Below the pieces are notes generated by a model. The model did not search any database. It worked only from the letters and a program-made list of their open reading frames with translations, and had not been told where the DNA came from. A stretch of DNA of 14,568 bases from a bacterium (GTDB lineage Bacteria > Planctomycetota > UBA11346). Made by a program: the position numbers and the translations under genes. This document shows, piece after piece, positions 1-7,696 of this stretch. How positions within the stretch are numbered: position 1 is the first letter of the stretch; every line of letters starts with the position of its first letter. The DNA is taken from NCBI GenBank assembly GCA_020049615.1, contig JAIFKN010000202.1:1-14568 (forward strand), in the 5' to 3' direction.

Positions 1-44
1 CAGCCCGGGGTTGCCGCGTCGACCGTTTGGCCACAGTCCCGTCC

Positions 45-908
45 ATGCCCGATGCCGTCGCCCTGCTGAACGAGGCCGCCGCCCTGGCCGAACGCGCCCT
101 CGACGCCCGCCTGCCGCCTGAGACGGCCGAGCCGGCCCGCCTGCACAGCGCCATGCGCTACGCTGTGTTCGCCGGCGGCAAGCGCCTGCGCCCAGCCTTG
201 GTGCTGCTCTGCTGCCGAGCCTGCGGCGGGCGGGACGCCACTGCCGCCGCTGGCCTGGCCGCCGTCGAGTTGCTGCACACCTACACCCTGGTCCACGATG
301 ACCTGCCGGCGATGGACGATGACGATCTTCGCCGCGGCCGTCCGACCTGCCACAAGGCCTTCGACGAGGCGACCGCCATCCTCGCCGGCGATGCCTTGCA
401 GGCCGCCGCCTTCGGCGCCGCCGCCGAGCTCGGGGCCGAGGCCGTGACGGTGCTCGCCCGCGACAGCGGCAGCCTGGGCGTGGTCGGTGGCCAGCAGGAC
501 GACCTCGATGCCGAGGGCAAGCCGGTCGACGCCGCCCTGCTCGAACGCATCCACCGGCGCAAGACGGCGGCCCTGATCCGTGCCAGCTGCGAACTTGGCG
601 CCATCGCCGGGGCCGCCACGCCCGAACAGCGCCTGGCGCTGGCGGCCTATGGCGAGGCGCTCGGCCTGGCCTTCCAGATCGCCGATGACGTGCTCGACGT
701 CACGGCAACCGCTGCGACCCTGGGCAAGACGCCAGGCAAGGACGCAGCGCAGGGCAAGCTGACCTATGTCGCGGTGCATGGACTCGACGCCGCCCGGGCG
801 GAGGGGGCCCGCCAGGCCCGCCTCGCCCAGGAGTCGATCGCTCGGTTCGGTCCGCTCGGAGCGGATCTCGCCGAGCTGGCCCGCTTCGTCGTGGAACGCC
901 GCTCGTGA
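45..908 (+). CDS. ispA: Prenyl diphosphate synthase, IspA type (probable farnesyl diphosphate synthase)
   Basis: This enzyme condenses isopentenyl diphosphate with allylic diphosphates in the cytoplasm to make C15 (possibly C20) prenyl diphosphate for quinone, undecaprenyl and terpenoid synthesis. Counting from ATG 45 (287 residues), it shows GGKRLRP at 44-50, the first Asp-rich motif DDLPAMDDDD at 85-94 with the two-residue insertion typical of bacterial type II enzymes, GGQQDD at 148-153 and the second Asp-rich motif ADDVLD at 213-218. A Tyr five residues before the first motif favours a C15 product, although chain length cannot be settled by reading. ATG 45 places GGKRLRP where E. coli IspA has it. 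An in-frame TTG at 27 is an alternative, and the frame stays open to the window edge, so the start is uncertain. No clear Shine-Dalgarno is seen. The stop overlaps the next start (GTGA), so the two genes are translationally coupled. Confidence 0.95.
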   Translation: MPDAVALLNEAAALAERALDARLPPETAEPARLHSAMRYAVFAGGKRLRPALVLLCCRACGGRDATAAAGLAAVELLHTYTLVHDDLPAMDDDDLRRGRPTCHKAFDEATAILAGDALQAAAFGAAAELGAEAVTVLARDSGSLGVVGGQQDDLDAEGKPVDAALLERIHRRKTAALIRASCELGAIAGAATPEQRLALAAYGEALGLAFQIADDVLDVTATAATLGKTPGKDAAQGKLTYVAVHGLDAARAEGARQARLAQESIARFGPLGADLAELARFVVERRS

Positions 909-1744
909 GCCGCCTCGCCGTCATCCTGCTCTGCCTCCTCGGGCTCGCGCTCGGCGCGGTCGAGTACGATCCCAAGCCCGATCAGCTCGTCATCCTCGGC
1001 TGGAAGACCACGCAGAAGGCGGAATGGAAGAGCGCAGGCGACGACCTGCGCTACGACACCGCGATCGCCTGGGACCTGGCCATGCGCTGTGTCCGGACGG
1101 AGGGGCCGCGCATGCTCCTGGCTGCCACGTTCATCAAGGTGGTGGCGACCCACAAGGGCCCTGGTACCCAGATCCGCGTCGACAGCGCCAGCGGCGAGGG
1201 GGCTGATGATCCGCTGCTCGGCCATCTCCTCGTCCTGGTGGGCAAGGTGCTGACGCTTGATGTCGAACGAGCCACCGGTCGCGTGGTCGCTGTCGCCGGC
1301 GCCGAGGAGGTCCTCGCCGCGATCAACCTGCGCGCTCCGGCGACCATTCCCGGCGATCCGCCTCCACTCGAAGCCCAGGCCAAAGCCGCCTACGGACCCG
1401 AGGCGCTGGCCCGGCTGTGGAGCCAGGTCCTCGCCTTGCCTGGCGGCGAGACGCAGATCGCGCTGCCGGCGCCGTTCACCTCCGGGACGATGACGCGCAC
1501 CTGGCGGGACCTTGCCTGGACCGTTGCGCTTCCCGAGGGCGGGCGGCCGGTCTTCGAGCTGGCCAAGGATCCCTCGCCGGTGCGTGGCACGGTGGCGAAG
1601 CTGGAGGGTGCCGGCTCGATCGCCCTGTCCGCCGGCCTGCCGGCCAAGGCCGCCGGCAGGCTGGCATTCACCCTCGACATCCAAGCGATGACGCAGCCGG
1701 TGACGACGATCAACGAGATCGCCTGGATCCTCGAGGCGAAGTAG
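905..1744 (+). CDS. Secreted protein of unknown function
   Basis: The product has 279 residues and starts with GTG at 905, overlapping the ispA stop by 4 nt. The N-terminus is a classical Sec signal peptide: Arg at 3, a Leu-rich core at 5-16, and a likely signal peptidase I site near ALG/AVE at 15-20. The only Cys nearby is not in a lipobox, so a soluble periplasmic or exported protein is more likely than a lipoprotein. The mature part is mixed alpha/beta without a transmembrane segment. A stretch around residues 103-140 alternates hydrophobic residues and Gly, with a Val-Leu-Thr-Leu-Asp-Val core followed by a Thr-Gly-Arg-Val-Val segment. This recalls secreted planctomycete proteins of DUF6263 type, but that resemblance is from memory and weak. 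No catalytic motif was recognised. Linkage to ispA suggests co-transcription, not necessarily shared function. Confidence 0.85.
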   Translation: MSRLAVILLCLLGLALGAVEYDPKPDQLVILGWKTTQKAEWKSAGDDLRYDTAIAWDLAMRCVRTEGPRMLLAATFIKVVATHKGPGTQIRVDSASGEGADDPLLGHLLVLVGKVLTLDVERATGRVVAVAGAEEVLAAINLRAPATIPGDPPPLEAQAKAAYGPEALARLWSQVLALPGGETQIALPAPFTSGTMTRTWRDLAWTVALPEGGRPVFELAKDPSPVRGTVAKLEGAGSIALSAGLPAKAAGRLAFTLDIQAMTQPVTTINEIAWILEAK

Positions 1745-1762
1745 CGTCGGGACCGGCGCCGC

Positions 1763-4700
1763 TCAGCCGTCGATCACCAGCCGCAGGCCGATCTGCATGC
1801 TACGCGTCGTTGGCGCCAGCGCGGCGCGGTTGGCCGGACGCAGCAGGCGCGCCGGGTCGGCCCAGCAGCCGCCGCGCACCACACGCTCCTCGCGTTCGCC
1901 TCCCTGCGGGTCGCTAGCGCCGGTCGGCGGATACAGGCCGTAGCGGTCGCTGCACCATTCCCACACGTTGCCGAGCAGGTCGTGCAGGCCGAGGGCGTTG
2001 GGCGGACGGCGGCCGACGGGATGGCAGCCGTCATCGCTGGTCTCGCGGAACCAGGCGGCGCGGCCGAGCTCCGGCGACTCGAGGCCGCCGGCGCGGCAGG
2101 CATGCTCCCACTCCGCCTCGGTCGGCAGGCGGGCGGGGACGCCGCAGGCCGTGGCGAAGCGGGCGGCGAAATCCGCCGCCTGCTGCCAGTCGAGGTTGTG
2201 CACCGGCAGTTCGCCGCCGCGCTGAACGGACGGGTCGTCCCTGGAGATGCGCGCGAACACGGCCTGGCTGACCTCGCACTCCGCGAACCAGCGGCCGCGC
2301 GTCAGGATGATCTCGGCGCCGAGTTCGTCGCTGTCGCGGTCGTGCTCGTCGAGTGGGCTGCCGATGGCGAAGGTCCCGGGCGGCACATGGCGGAAGGCGA
2401 CCGATATCAGCGGTTCGCCCGGCAGGCGCAGCACGGCGCGCGGCCCGCGTGCGTCGACCGTGTGCTCGCTGGCCCAGGTCGGTGCGGGCGGTCCGGCGAG
2501 GACGGCGGCGCGGGCGCGCCAGGCGGTCGTGGCGGCGGTGGTGCCGGTCTCGTGCTCAAGTTCGACGAGGGTGGCGAGGGCTTCCGGCGCCAGCAGCACG
2601 TTGCGGCTGCCCAGACGCACGGCGCACGCCGTCTCCAGGCCGCGGATGCGCGACAGCTTGGCGCGCCAGGCCGGTTCCTGCGGGAATGCGCCGACCAGCT
2701 GGCCCAGCTCGTCGATCGCCGCCTCGGCGCGCTCCGGCGGGGCGGCGATGGCGTCGAGCACGGCGAGCGCGGCGAGCAGCGCCCGCACGCGCTGCACCTT
2801 GCTGCGCCAGGCGACGAGCGCTGCGTCGTGCTCGTTGACCAGCAGGGCGAGCGCGGCGAGGTCGGCGTCGACCGCGTCGGGCAACGGCGCGGCGCGGTCG
2901 AGCGGGGCGAGCCGGCGGCGCAGCTCGACGAAGTCGACGATGCGCAGGCGCCAGCGCCGGTAGTCGGCGTCATCCTCGCCCAGCAGCCGGCCGTACAGCA
3001 CGATGTCGTCGGCGAGCCCGGCCGAGACGCGGGCGGCGGCGTCGTCGGCGACGCGGCAGCGGCCGCGCAGCTCGGCGAGGCGGCGCTCCTCGGCCAGCAG
3101 CCGGCCCTCGCAGCGGCGCTGCGCCTCGGCATCGACGGCCTGGCGGCGCACCAGCTCGGCCAGGGCGGCGCCCGCCTGCCGCTGCTGGACCAGCGGCACG
3201 GCGACGTCGCCATCGAGCGGAGCCAGCGCCGCGCGCCATCCGGCGATGGCGGTCTCGGCCGCGACCAGGGCCTGTCCGCGCCGGAGCGATTCGGCGTCAT
3301 CGACCGCCAGCAGCGGGCGCAGCTCGGCCAGGGCGGCGCGGGCCTCGGCCAGGCGCGGTTGCGGCAGATCGCCGGCGCGGTCGAGCAGGGCGCAGCGCAT
3401 GCGCAGGTCGGCGAGCCGCCGGCGGTTCGACTCCAGCGCGCCCTGCCAGCGCAGCAGGCGGGCATCGTCGGGCAGGACGCGGGCGCGGTAGCCGGCCAGC
3501 TCGGGCTCCAGCTGGGCCAGCAGCGCCTCGCCGGGCCGTTCGGCATCATCGAGGCGGGCCAGGCGGTCGCGGTGCCGGGCGATGGTGGCGCGGTGGGCGG
3601 CGAGGGCGGCGCGCCAACGCAGCTCCTCGGCATCGGCCGGGACGCCGGCGCGCAGTCCGGCGAGCGCGTCGAGGTGGCCGGCGAGGCGGTCGAGGGCCGG
3701 CTCGTCGGGCAGGGCTCCCGGCTTGTCCAGTCCGGCGATGGCCTGGCGCAGCCCGGCGACCTGGCGGTCGAGCTCGGCGATGCGCCTGCGCCAGCGCGCC
3801 GCATCGGCGTCGCTTTCCCCAACCAGGCGGACGAGGGCATCGAGGGCCGGGGCGAGACGCTCGCGGCTGGCCAGGCTGGTGTCGGCGCCGGCATCGAGGA
3901 CAGCCAGCTGCTGGCGCAAGCGCACGGCCTCGGCCGCGGTCTCGGCCAGGCGGGCCTCGGCGCGGATGGCGGCGGGCGAGCCGGCACCGATCAAGGTGGC
4001 GAGGTCGGCGAGATCGGTCACGGCCTCGGCGCGCAGCGGGGCGGCGGGCAGCTCGGCGCCATGCAGGCGGGCCAGGCGCGCGTCGAGGGCGTCGATCGTG
4101 GCCAGCTTGCCCTGCCAGCGCCGCACGTCGGCGTCGCCCTCGCCGGCGAGCCGGGCGAGGGCGGCGAGGTCGTCGTGCGATCCCGGCGGCGCCGGCTGCA
4201 GCGCGTCGAGGCCGCCGCGCAGGCGGGTGCGCAGCTGCTCCTCCTGGCGCTGGGCCGTCAGCCGGCTCTCCGCCGTGCTCTGGCGCCAGACCAGCGCGCC
4301 GGTGGCGAGGGCGGCGAGGATCAATCCGGCGGCCAGCGGCAGGGCCCAGCGGTGGCGGCGGCCGAGGCGGCGGCGCATCTGCTCCTCGGCGCCGGTGCCG
4401 TAGCGCGCCTGCAGCAGCGCGGTCACCGAGACGTCGCCGGCGCGCACCGCCTCGATGTCGGCGATCAGCGCGTCGGGCGTCTGGTAGCGCTTGGCCGGAT
4501 CCTTCTGCAGGCAGCGCACGACCAGGGCCTGCACCGGCTCTGGGATCTCCGGCACCAGGGTGCGCGGCAGCTGCGGTTCGGCGTAGTTGTGCTGGTAGAT
4601 CACCGCGTCGGCGTTGTCGCCGGTGAATGGCTTCCGCCCGGTCAGCGCCTCGTACAGGACGCAGCCGAGGCTGTAGAGGTCGCTGCGCGTGTCGGTCGGC

Positions 4701-5464
4701 TCGCCGCGCCCCTGCTCGGGCGAGAGGTAGCTGGGCGTGCCGACCGCGGTGCCGGTGCGGGTGAGGTTGTGCTCGCCGCCGATCTTGCTGATGCCGAAGT
4801 CGGCGATCTTCAGCGTGCCGTCGGCGGTCAGCAGCAGGTTGCCGGGCTTGATGTCGCGGTGGACGATGCCCTTGGCCGCGGCGGCGGCGAGGCCGCGCGC
4901 CGCCTGCAGCGCCAGCTCAAGCGCCCGCTGGTGCGGCAGGCCGCGGCCCTGCTGCGTGGCGATCAGGCTGCCGAGGTCGCTGCCCTCGACGTACTCCATG
5001 ACGAAATAGGCGGTGCCGTCCCACGATCCGGCGGCGTACACCGCGACCACATGCGGGCTCTGGATCAGGCTGGCGGCGCGCGCCTCGATCTCGAACCGGG
5101 CGCGCTGCAGCGGCTCGTTGCCGATGGCGCTGGACAGCGTCTTGACCGCCACGCGGCGGCCGAGGCTCTTCTGCCGCGCACGGTACACCGTGCCCATGCC
5201 GCCCTCGCCCAGCACGGCGCCGATCTCGTAGTCGGCGAAGACCTGTCCGGTCAACGGCCCGCGCTGGCCGGTGCGGTGCCAGCCATCGTCCTCGGGGGCG
5301 GCGGGCATCGCCACGGCACGCGGCTGAGGCTCGGCGCCCGCGATGGTGCGCTCCTCCCCGTTCCAGCGGGCGGCGAGGTCACCAGCGGTGCGTTCAGCGC
5401 CGTCCCAGCGCTTCGATCCGGTGGAGGTCGCGTCGGCGCCATCCCAGCGTGCTGCATCGGCCAT
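1763..5464 (-). CDS. Transmembrane Ser/Thr protein kinase with helical repeat stalk and FGE/SUMF1-like domain
   Basis: This 1233-residue protein has five parts. (1) Residues 1-75: a polar tail with three RW(D/N)G motifs at 6, 19 and 33. (2) Residues 79-340: a Hanks-type kinase with glycine loop GEGGMG 86-91, Lys108, catalytic loop HRDIKPGN 202-209 (Asp204), DFG 222-224 and activation segment GTPSYLSPEQ 242-251. All key residues are present, so it should be active. (3) A basic stretch 364-372, then one transmembrane helix about 374-393. (4) Residues 400-990: helical, with an anchor motif recurring every 47-59 residues. (5) Residues about 1025-1233: FGE-sulfatase/SUMF1-like, with RLPTEAEWEHACRAGG at 1112-1127, GNVWEWCSD 1165-1173 and RGGCW 1197-1201. 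The kinase should be cytoplasmic and the repeats and C-terminus extracytoplasmic. The start lacks a clear Shine-Dalgarno. It is last in the minus-strand unit, 61 nt after the secreted gene. The domain calls are secure; ligand and substrates are unknown. Confidence 0.95.
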   Translation of the reverse strand: MADAARWDGADATSTGSKRWDGAERTAGDLAARWNGEERTIAGAEPQPRAVAMPAAPEDDGWHRTGQRGPLTGQVFADYEIGAVLGEGGMGTVYRARQKSLGRRVAVKTLSSAIGNEPLQRARFEIEARAASLIQSPHVVAVYAAGSWDGTAYFVMEYVEGSDLGSLIATQQGRGLPHQRALELALQAARGLAAAAAKGIVHRDIKPGNLLLTADGTLKIADFGISKIGGEHNLTRTGTAVGTPSYLSPEQGRGEPTDTRSDLYSLGCVLYEALTGRKPFTGDNADAVIYQHNYAEPQLPRTLVPEIPEPVQALVVRCLQKDPAKRYQTPDALIADIEAVRAGDVSVTALLQARYGTGAEEQMRRRLGRRHRWALPLAAGLILAALATGALVWRQSTAESRLTAQRQEEQLRTRLRGGLDALQPAPPGSHDDLAALARLAGEGDADVRRWQGKLATIDALDARLARLHGAELPAAPLRAEAVTDLADLATLIGAGSPAAIRAEARLAETAAEAVRLRQQLAVLDAGADTSLASRERLAPALDALVRLVGESDADAARWRRRIAELDRQVAGLRQAIAGLDKPGALPDEPALDRLAGHLDALAGLRAGVPADAEELRWRAALAAHRATIARHRDRLARLDDAERPGEALLAQLEPELAGYRARVLPDDARLLRWQGALESNRRRLADLRMRCALLDRAGDLPQPRLAEARAALAELRPLLAVDDAESLRRGQALVAAETAIAGWRAALAPLDGDVAVPLVQQRQAGAALAELVRRQAVDAEAQRRCEGRLLAEERRLAELRGRCRVADDAAARVSAGLADDIVLYGRLLGEDDADYRRWRLRIVDFVELRRRLAPLDRAAPLPDAVDADLAALALLVNEHDAALVAWRSKVQRVRALLAALAVLDAIAAPPERAEAAIDELGQLVGAFPQEPAWRAKLSRIRGLETACAVRLGSRNVLLAPEALATLVELEHETGTTAATTAWRARAAVLAGPPAPTWASEHTVDARGPRAVLRLPGEPLISVAFRHVPPGTFAIGSPLDEHDRDSDELGAEIILTRGRWFAECEVSQAVFARISRDDPSVQRGGELPVHNLDWQQAADFAARFATACGVPARLPTEAEWEHACRAGGLESPELGRAAWFRETSDDGCHPVGRRPPNALGLHDLLGNVWEWCSDRYGLYPPTGASDPQGGEREERVVRGGCWADPARLLRPANRAALAPTTRSMQIGLRLVIDG

Positions 5465-5525
5465 GGGCGGCGCGTCGTACGCATCGCCGACTGGCTGGCA
5501 ATATCAGGCTGGGAATCGCAGCGGG

Positions 5526-6377
5526 TTAGAAGCCAGGCTTCGGCAGGGGCACCGGCGGCGCAGCCGGCTCGACCGCGGGTTCGCCATCCCGGATCTCCTC
5601 GGTCTTCAGCACACCGACCGGCTCCTTGGCGCGATCCGGCAGGGCGATCGGGATGTCCTTGGCCCGGACGACGAAGCGGCGCTCGCCGAGCTCCTGGCGG
5701 AGGTCGAGGACGATGGCACCGTCGGCCGGCAGGCTGATGTCGATGACACGGGCGACCCAGCCCGGTTCCTGGCTGTCGTTCCAGCCTTCCTGTTCGACCT
5801 CATCGCCGGCGGCATTCTTGAAGGTCAGCGTCTCGATGGCCCGCTCCAGGGCGGGCGTCATGCCCAGGGTCAGGGTCTCGGCGCCGAGGTTCTCCAGCTC
5901 GACCTCGGCCCCCTCGAGGCCATCGATGCGCATGCGCTTGGCGATCCAGTCGCGCGCCGGCTTGATCGAGGTGCGGCGCAGACCCTCGGCGGCGACGCGG
6001 CAACGCACCGCGACCGCGAGGGTCTTGAGGCTGTGGACGTTGTGGCCCGGCGGATTGAAGGCGACCGAGATGTCGAGCTGCCCGAGCTCGCCTCCGCCAC
6101 CGCCGTTGCCACCGTCCTCCTGCAGGCGCAGCGGTTTGCCATCATCCCCCAGGGCCTCGATCAGTTCGACCCCCATCACCTCGACGATGCGGAGGCGTTC
6201 GCTCAGCTTGGCCATCAGCCCGATCTGCAGGCTGTCCTGGCCGCCCTGCAGCCGACCTTCGTCGAACCACAGATTGGCATTGCGCGAGACGTGGGTGGGT
6301 TGGGCGGCCAGCTCGGCCGGCGCAACGTCGCCAGCGGCGAGGGCTGCGGCGAGGAACAGGATCGAGGCGATACGCAT
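5526..6377 (-). CDS. Secreted protein of unknown function between larC and the kinase gene
   Basis: The product has 283 residues. ATG 6377 was chosen because it begins directly with a signal peptide: Arg at 2, hydrophobic core 4-15, and a plausible cleavage near residue 16 or 25. The frame stays open further upstream, but an earlier start would overlap larC and bury the signal peptide. The mature part contains no membrane helix. It has a Gly/Asn-rich loop at 89-96, an apparently beta-rich middle (about 99-260), and a Pro-rich C-terminal tail at about 267-283. No family or active site was recognised. The start lies 10 nt after the larC stop, and the stop lies 61 nt before the kinase start, all on the minus strand, so co-transcription is likely. 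A surface or periplasmic role connected with the kinase's external domain is possible but is only a guess from position. Confidence 0.8.
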   Translation of the reverse strand: MRIASILFLAAALAAGDVAPAELAAQPTHVSRNANLWFDEGRLQGGQDSLQIGLMAKLSERLRIVEVMGVELIEALGDDGKPLRLQEDGGNGGGGGELGQLDISVAFNPPGHNVHSLKTLAVAVRCRVAAEGLRRTSIKPARDWIAKRMRIDGLEGAEVELENLGAETLTLGMTPALERAIETLTFKNAAGDEVEQEGWNDSQEPGWVARVIDISLPADGAIVLDLRQELGERRFVVRAKDIPIALPDRAKEPVGVLKTEEIRDGEPAVEPAAPPVPLPKPGF

Positions 6378-6387
6378 GCCCTGGACG

Positions 6388-7635
6388 CTAGCGGGGAAGT
6401 CTGCCGGTGCCAACGATCTCCTCACGCAGCACGGCCAAGGGCATGCCAAGACGGCCTGCCGCCGCCGCGACGTCGTCGGCCTCCGGCTTGGTCCGGGTCG
6501 AGCCGTCGGGCAGCGTCACCGTCTTGGTGCGGATGCGCTCACCGCGGAACAGCACCTCGCCCGTGCTGCGCGGCAGGATCTGGCGACCGGCCTCGTGCCA
6601 GCGCACCCCGATCGAGCTGGTGTGCAGCAGCACCGCCTCCGCCAGGCGCGGACGGTCGGCCGGCCGCGCCAGCACGGTCAGGACATGGCCTGGACGGCCC
6701 TTCTTCATCATCACCGGCGCCAACCAGGCATCGAGGGCTCCCTGCTCCAGCAGGCGGGTGACGGCGATGGCGAGATCCTCGCCGGACATGTCGTCGATGG
6801 TCGCCTCGATCACCGCCACGCGTTCGCCCGGCACGTCCTCGGTGAGGATCAGGCAGCGCACGGCGTTGACCAGGCCGGGGATGTCCTTGTGACCCGCGCC
6901 GCTGCCGCTGGCGGTGATGCGGCCGCTGGCCGCCCCGGCGTCGGTGGTGAAGGCATCGGCCAGGCCGCAGACCAGGGCGCAGCCGGTGGGCGTGGTCAGC
7001 TCGCCGGCGTCGCCGCCGATCAGGCGGGTCGGGGCGCCGGTGCGCTTGAGCATCTCGGCCACCGCCGGCACCGGCACCGGCATGCGGCCGTGGGCGCAGC
7101 GCACGGTGCCGTGGCCCGGCACGATGGGGCCGGCGACGATGCGGTCGATGCCGAGCTGCTCGAGCAGCAGGCAGGTGCCGACGACATCGGCGAGGGCGTC
7201 GAGCGAACCGACTTCGTGGAACTCGACCGCCTCGGGCGGCACGCCGTGCACCGCGCCCTCGGCCTCGGCGAGCAGGCGGAAGCAGCGCTGGGCGCGTGCC
7301 ACGACCCGCTCCGGCAGGGGGGCGCGGGCGAGGCGGTCGCGGATCGCGGCGTAGGGGCGGTGGGGATGATGTTCGGTGTCCGGCGTTCGGTGTTCGGCGT
7401 TCAGCAGCGTATGTGGTGCCTGGATCCAGCGCGGTTCCTGCTCGGCATCGACGTCGACCTGGGTCGCCGCCAGCGGTCCGGCCATGACGCTCTTGGCATG
7501 GATGCGGATCGGTCCGCAATCCAGCGCCAGCAGGTCGCGCTCCAGCCGCTCGCGGTCGCCGCCGCAGGCGAGCAGGGCGGCGAGCAGCATGTCGCCGGCG
7601 ACGCCGCTGGGCATGTCGAGGTACAGGGTCGGCAT
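6388..7635 (-). CDS. larC: LarC-type nickel insertion protein (nickel-pincer cofactor biosynthesis)
   Basis: LarC (DUF111 family) is a CTP-dependent cyclometallase that inserts nickel into the pyridinium-3,5-bisthiocarboxylic acid mononucleotide precursor, giving the cofactor used by lactate racemase LarA and relatives. From ATG 7635 (415 residues) the sequence opens with LYLDMPSGVAGDMLLAAL (4-21), the family's usual first motif. It continues with VEFHEVGSLDALADVVG (137-153), GELTTPTGCALV (211-222), IEATIDDMSGEDLA (276-289) and MMKKGRPGHVLTVLARP (309-325). A His-containing stretch at 82-93 sits where the family often has a His-rich nickel-binding loop. It is one continuous frame, unlike the Lactobacillus plantarum gene, which needs a ribosomal frameshift between larC1 and larC2. 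LarB, LarE and LarA are not in this window. The upstream in-frame ATG codons would encode non-family residues, so the ATG at 7635 is preferred. No Shine-Dalgarno is evident. Confidence 0.93.
   Translation of the reverse strand: MPTLYLDMPSGVAGDMLLAALLACGGDRERLERDLLALDCGPIRIHAKSVMAGPLAATQVDVDAEQEPRWIQAPHTLLNAEHRTPDTEHHPHRPYAAIRDRLARAPLPERVVARAQRCFRLLAEAEGAVHGVPPEAVEFHEVGSLDALADVVGTCLLLEQLGIDRIVAGPIVPGHGTVRCAHGRMPVPVPAVAEMLKRTGAPTRLIGGDAGELTTPTGCALVCGLADAFTTDAGAASGRITASGSGAGHKDIPGLVNAVRCLILTEDVPGERVAVIEATIDDMSGEDLAIAVTRLLEQGALDAWLAPVMMKKGRPGHVLTVLARPADRPRLAEAVLLHTSSIGVRWHEAGRQILPRSTGEVLFRGERIRTKTVTLPDGSTRTKPEADDVAAAAGRLGMPLAVLREEIVGTGRLPR
7371..7405. repeat. Heptanucleotide tandem repeat inside larC
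   Basis: Five 7-bp units follow one another on the plus strand: GTTCGGT, GTCCGGC, GTTCGGT, GTTCGGC and GTTCAGC. They can equally be read as two and a half 14-bp units. Read in the larC frame on the minus strand they encode about residues 78-89, including NAEHRTPDTE, just before the His-containing loop. Seven is not a multiple of three, so gain or loss of one unit would shift the larC frame. The units are imperfect, which lowers the chance of slippage. Confidence 0.85.
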
Positions 7636-7696
7636 GACGGGGTTTATGGAACCACCGACCCTTGAGCAACCCGTGAGGCGGCCGACACTGCGGCCC

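Noticed and set aside
1..69. 3' end of an xseB gene, which often precedes ispA
   Set aside because: The few upstream codons in any frame do not look like the XseB C-terminus, and there is too little sequence to judge.
1982..5737. A 1251-codon open frame on the plus strand opposite the kinase gene
   Set aside because: It is antisense to a gene with clear kinase and FGE motifs. The product is Gly/Ala/Arg/Gln-rich with no domain, as expected from a high-GC complementary strand.
7636..7696. Divergent promoter pair between larC and the coiled-coil gene
   Set aside because: A TTGAGC at 7662 could be a -35 box, but no acceptable -10 follows at 16-18 nt, so I cannot support a specific promoter.
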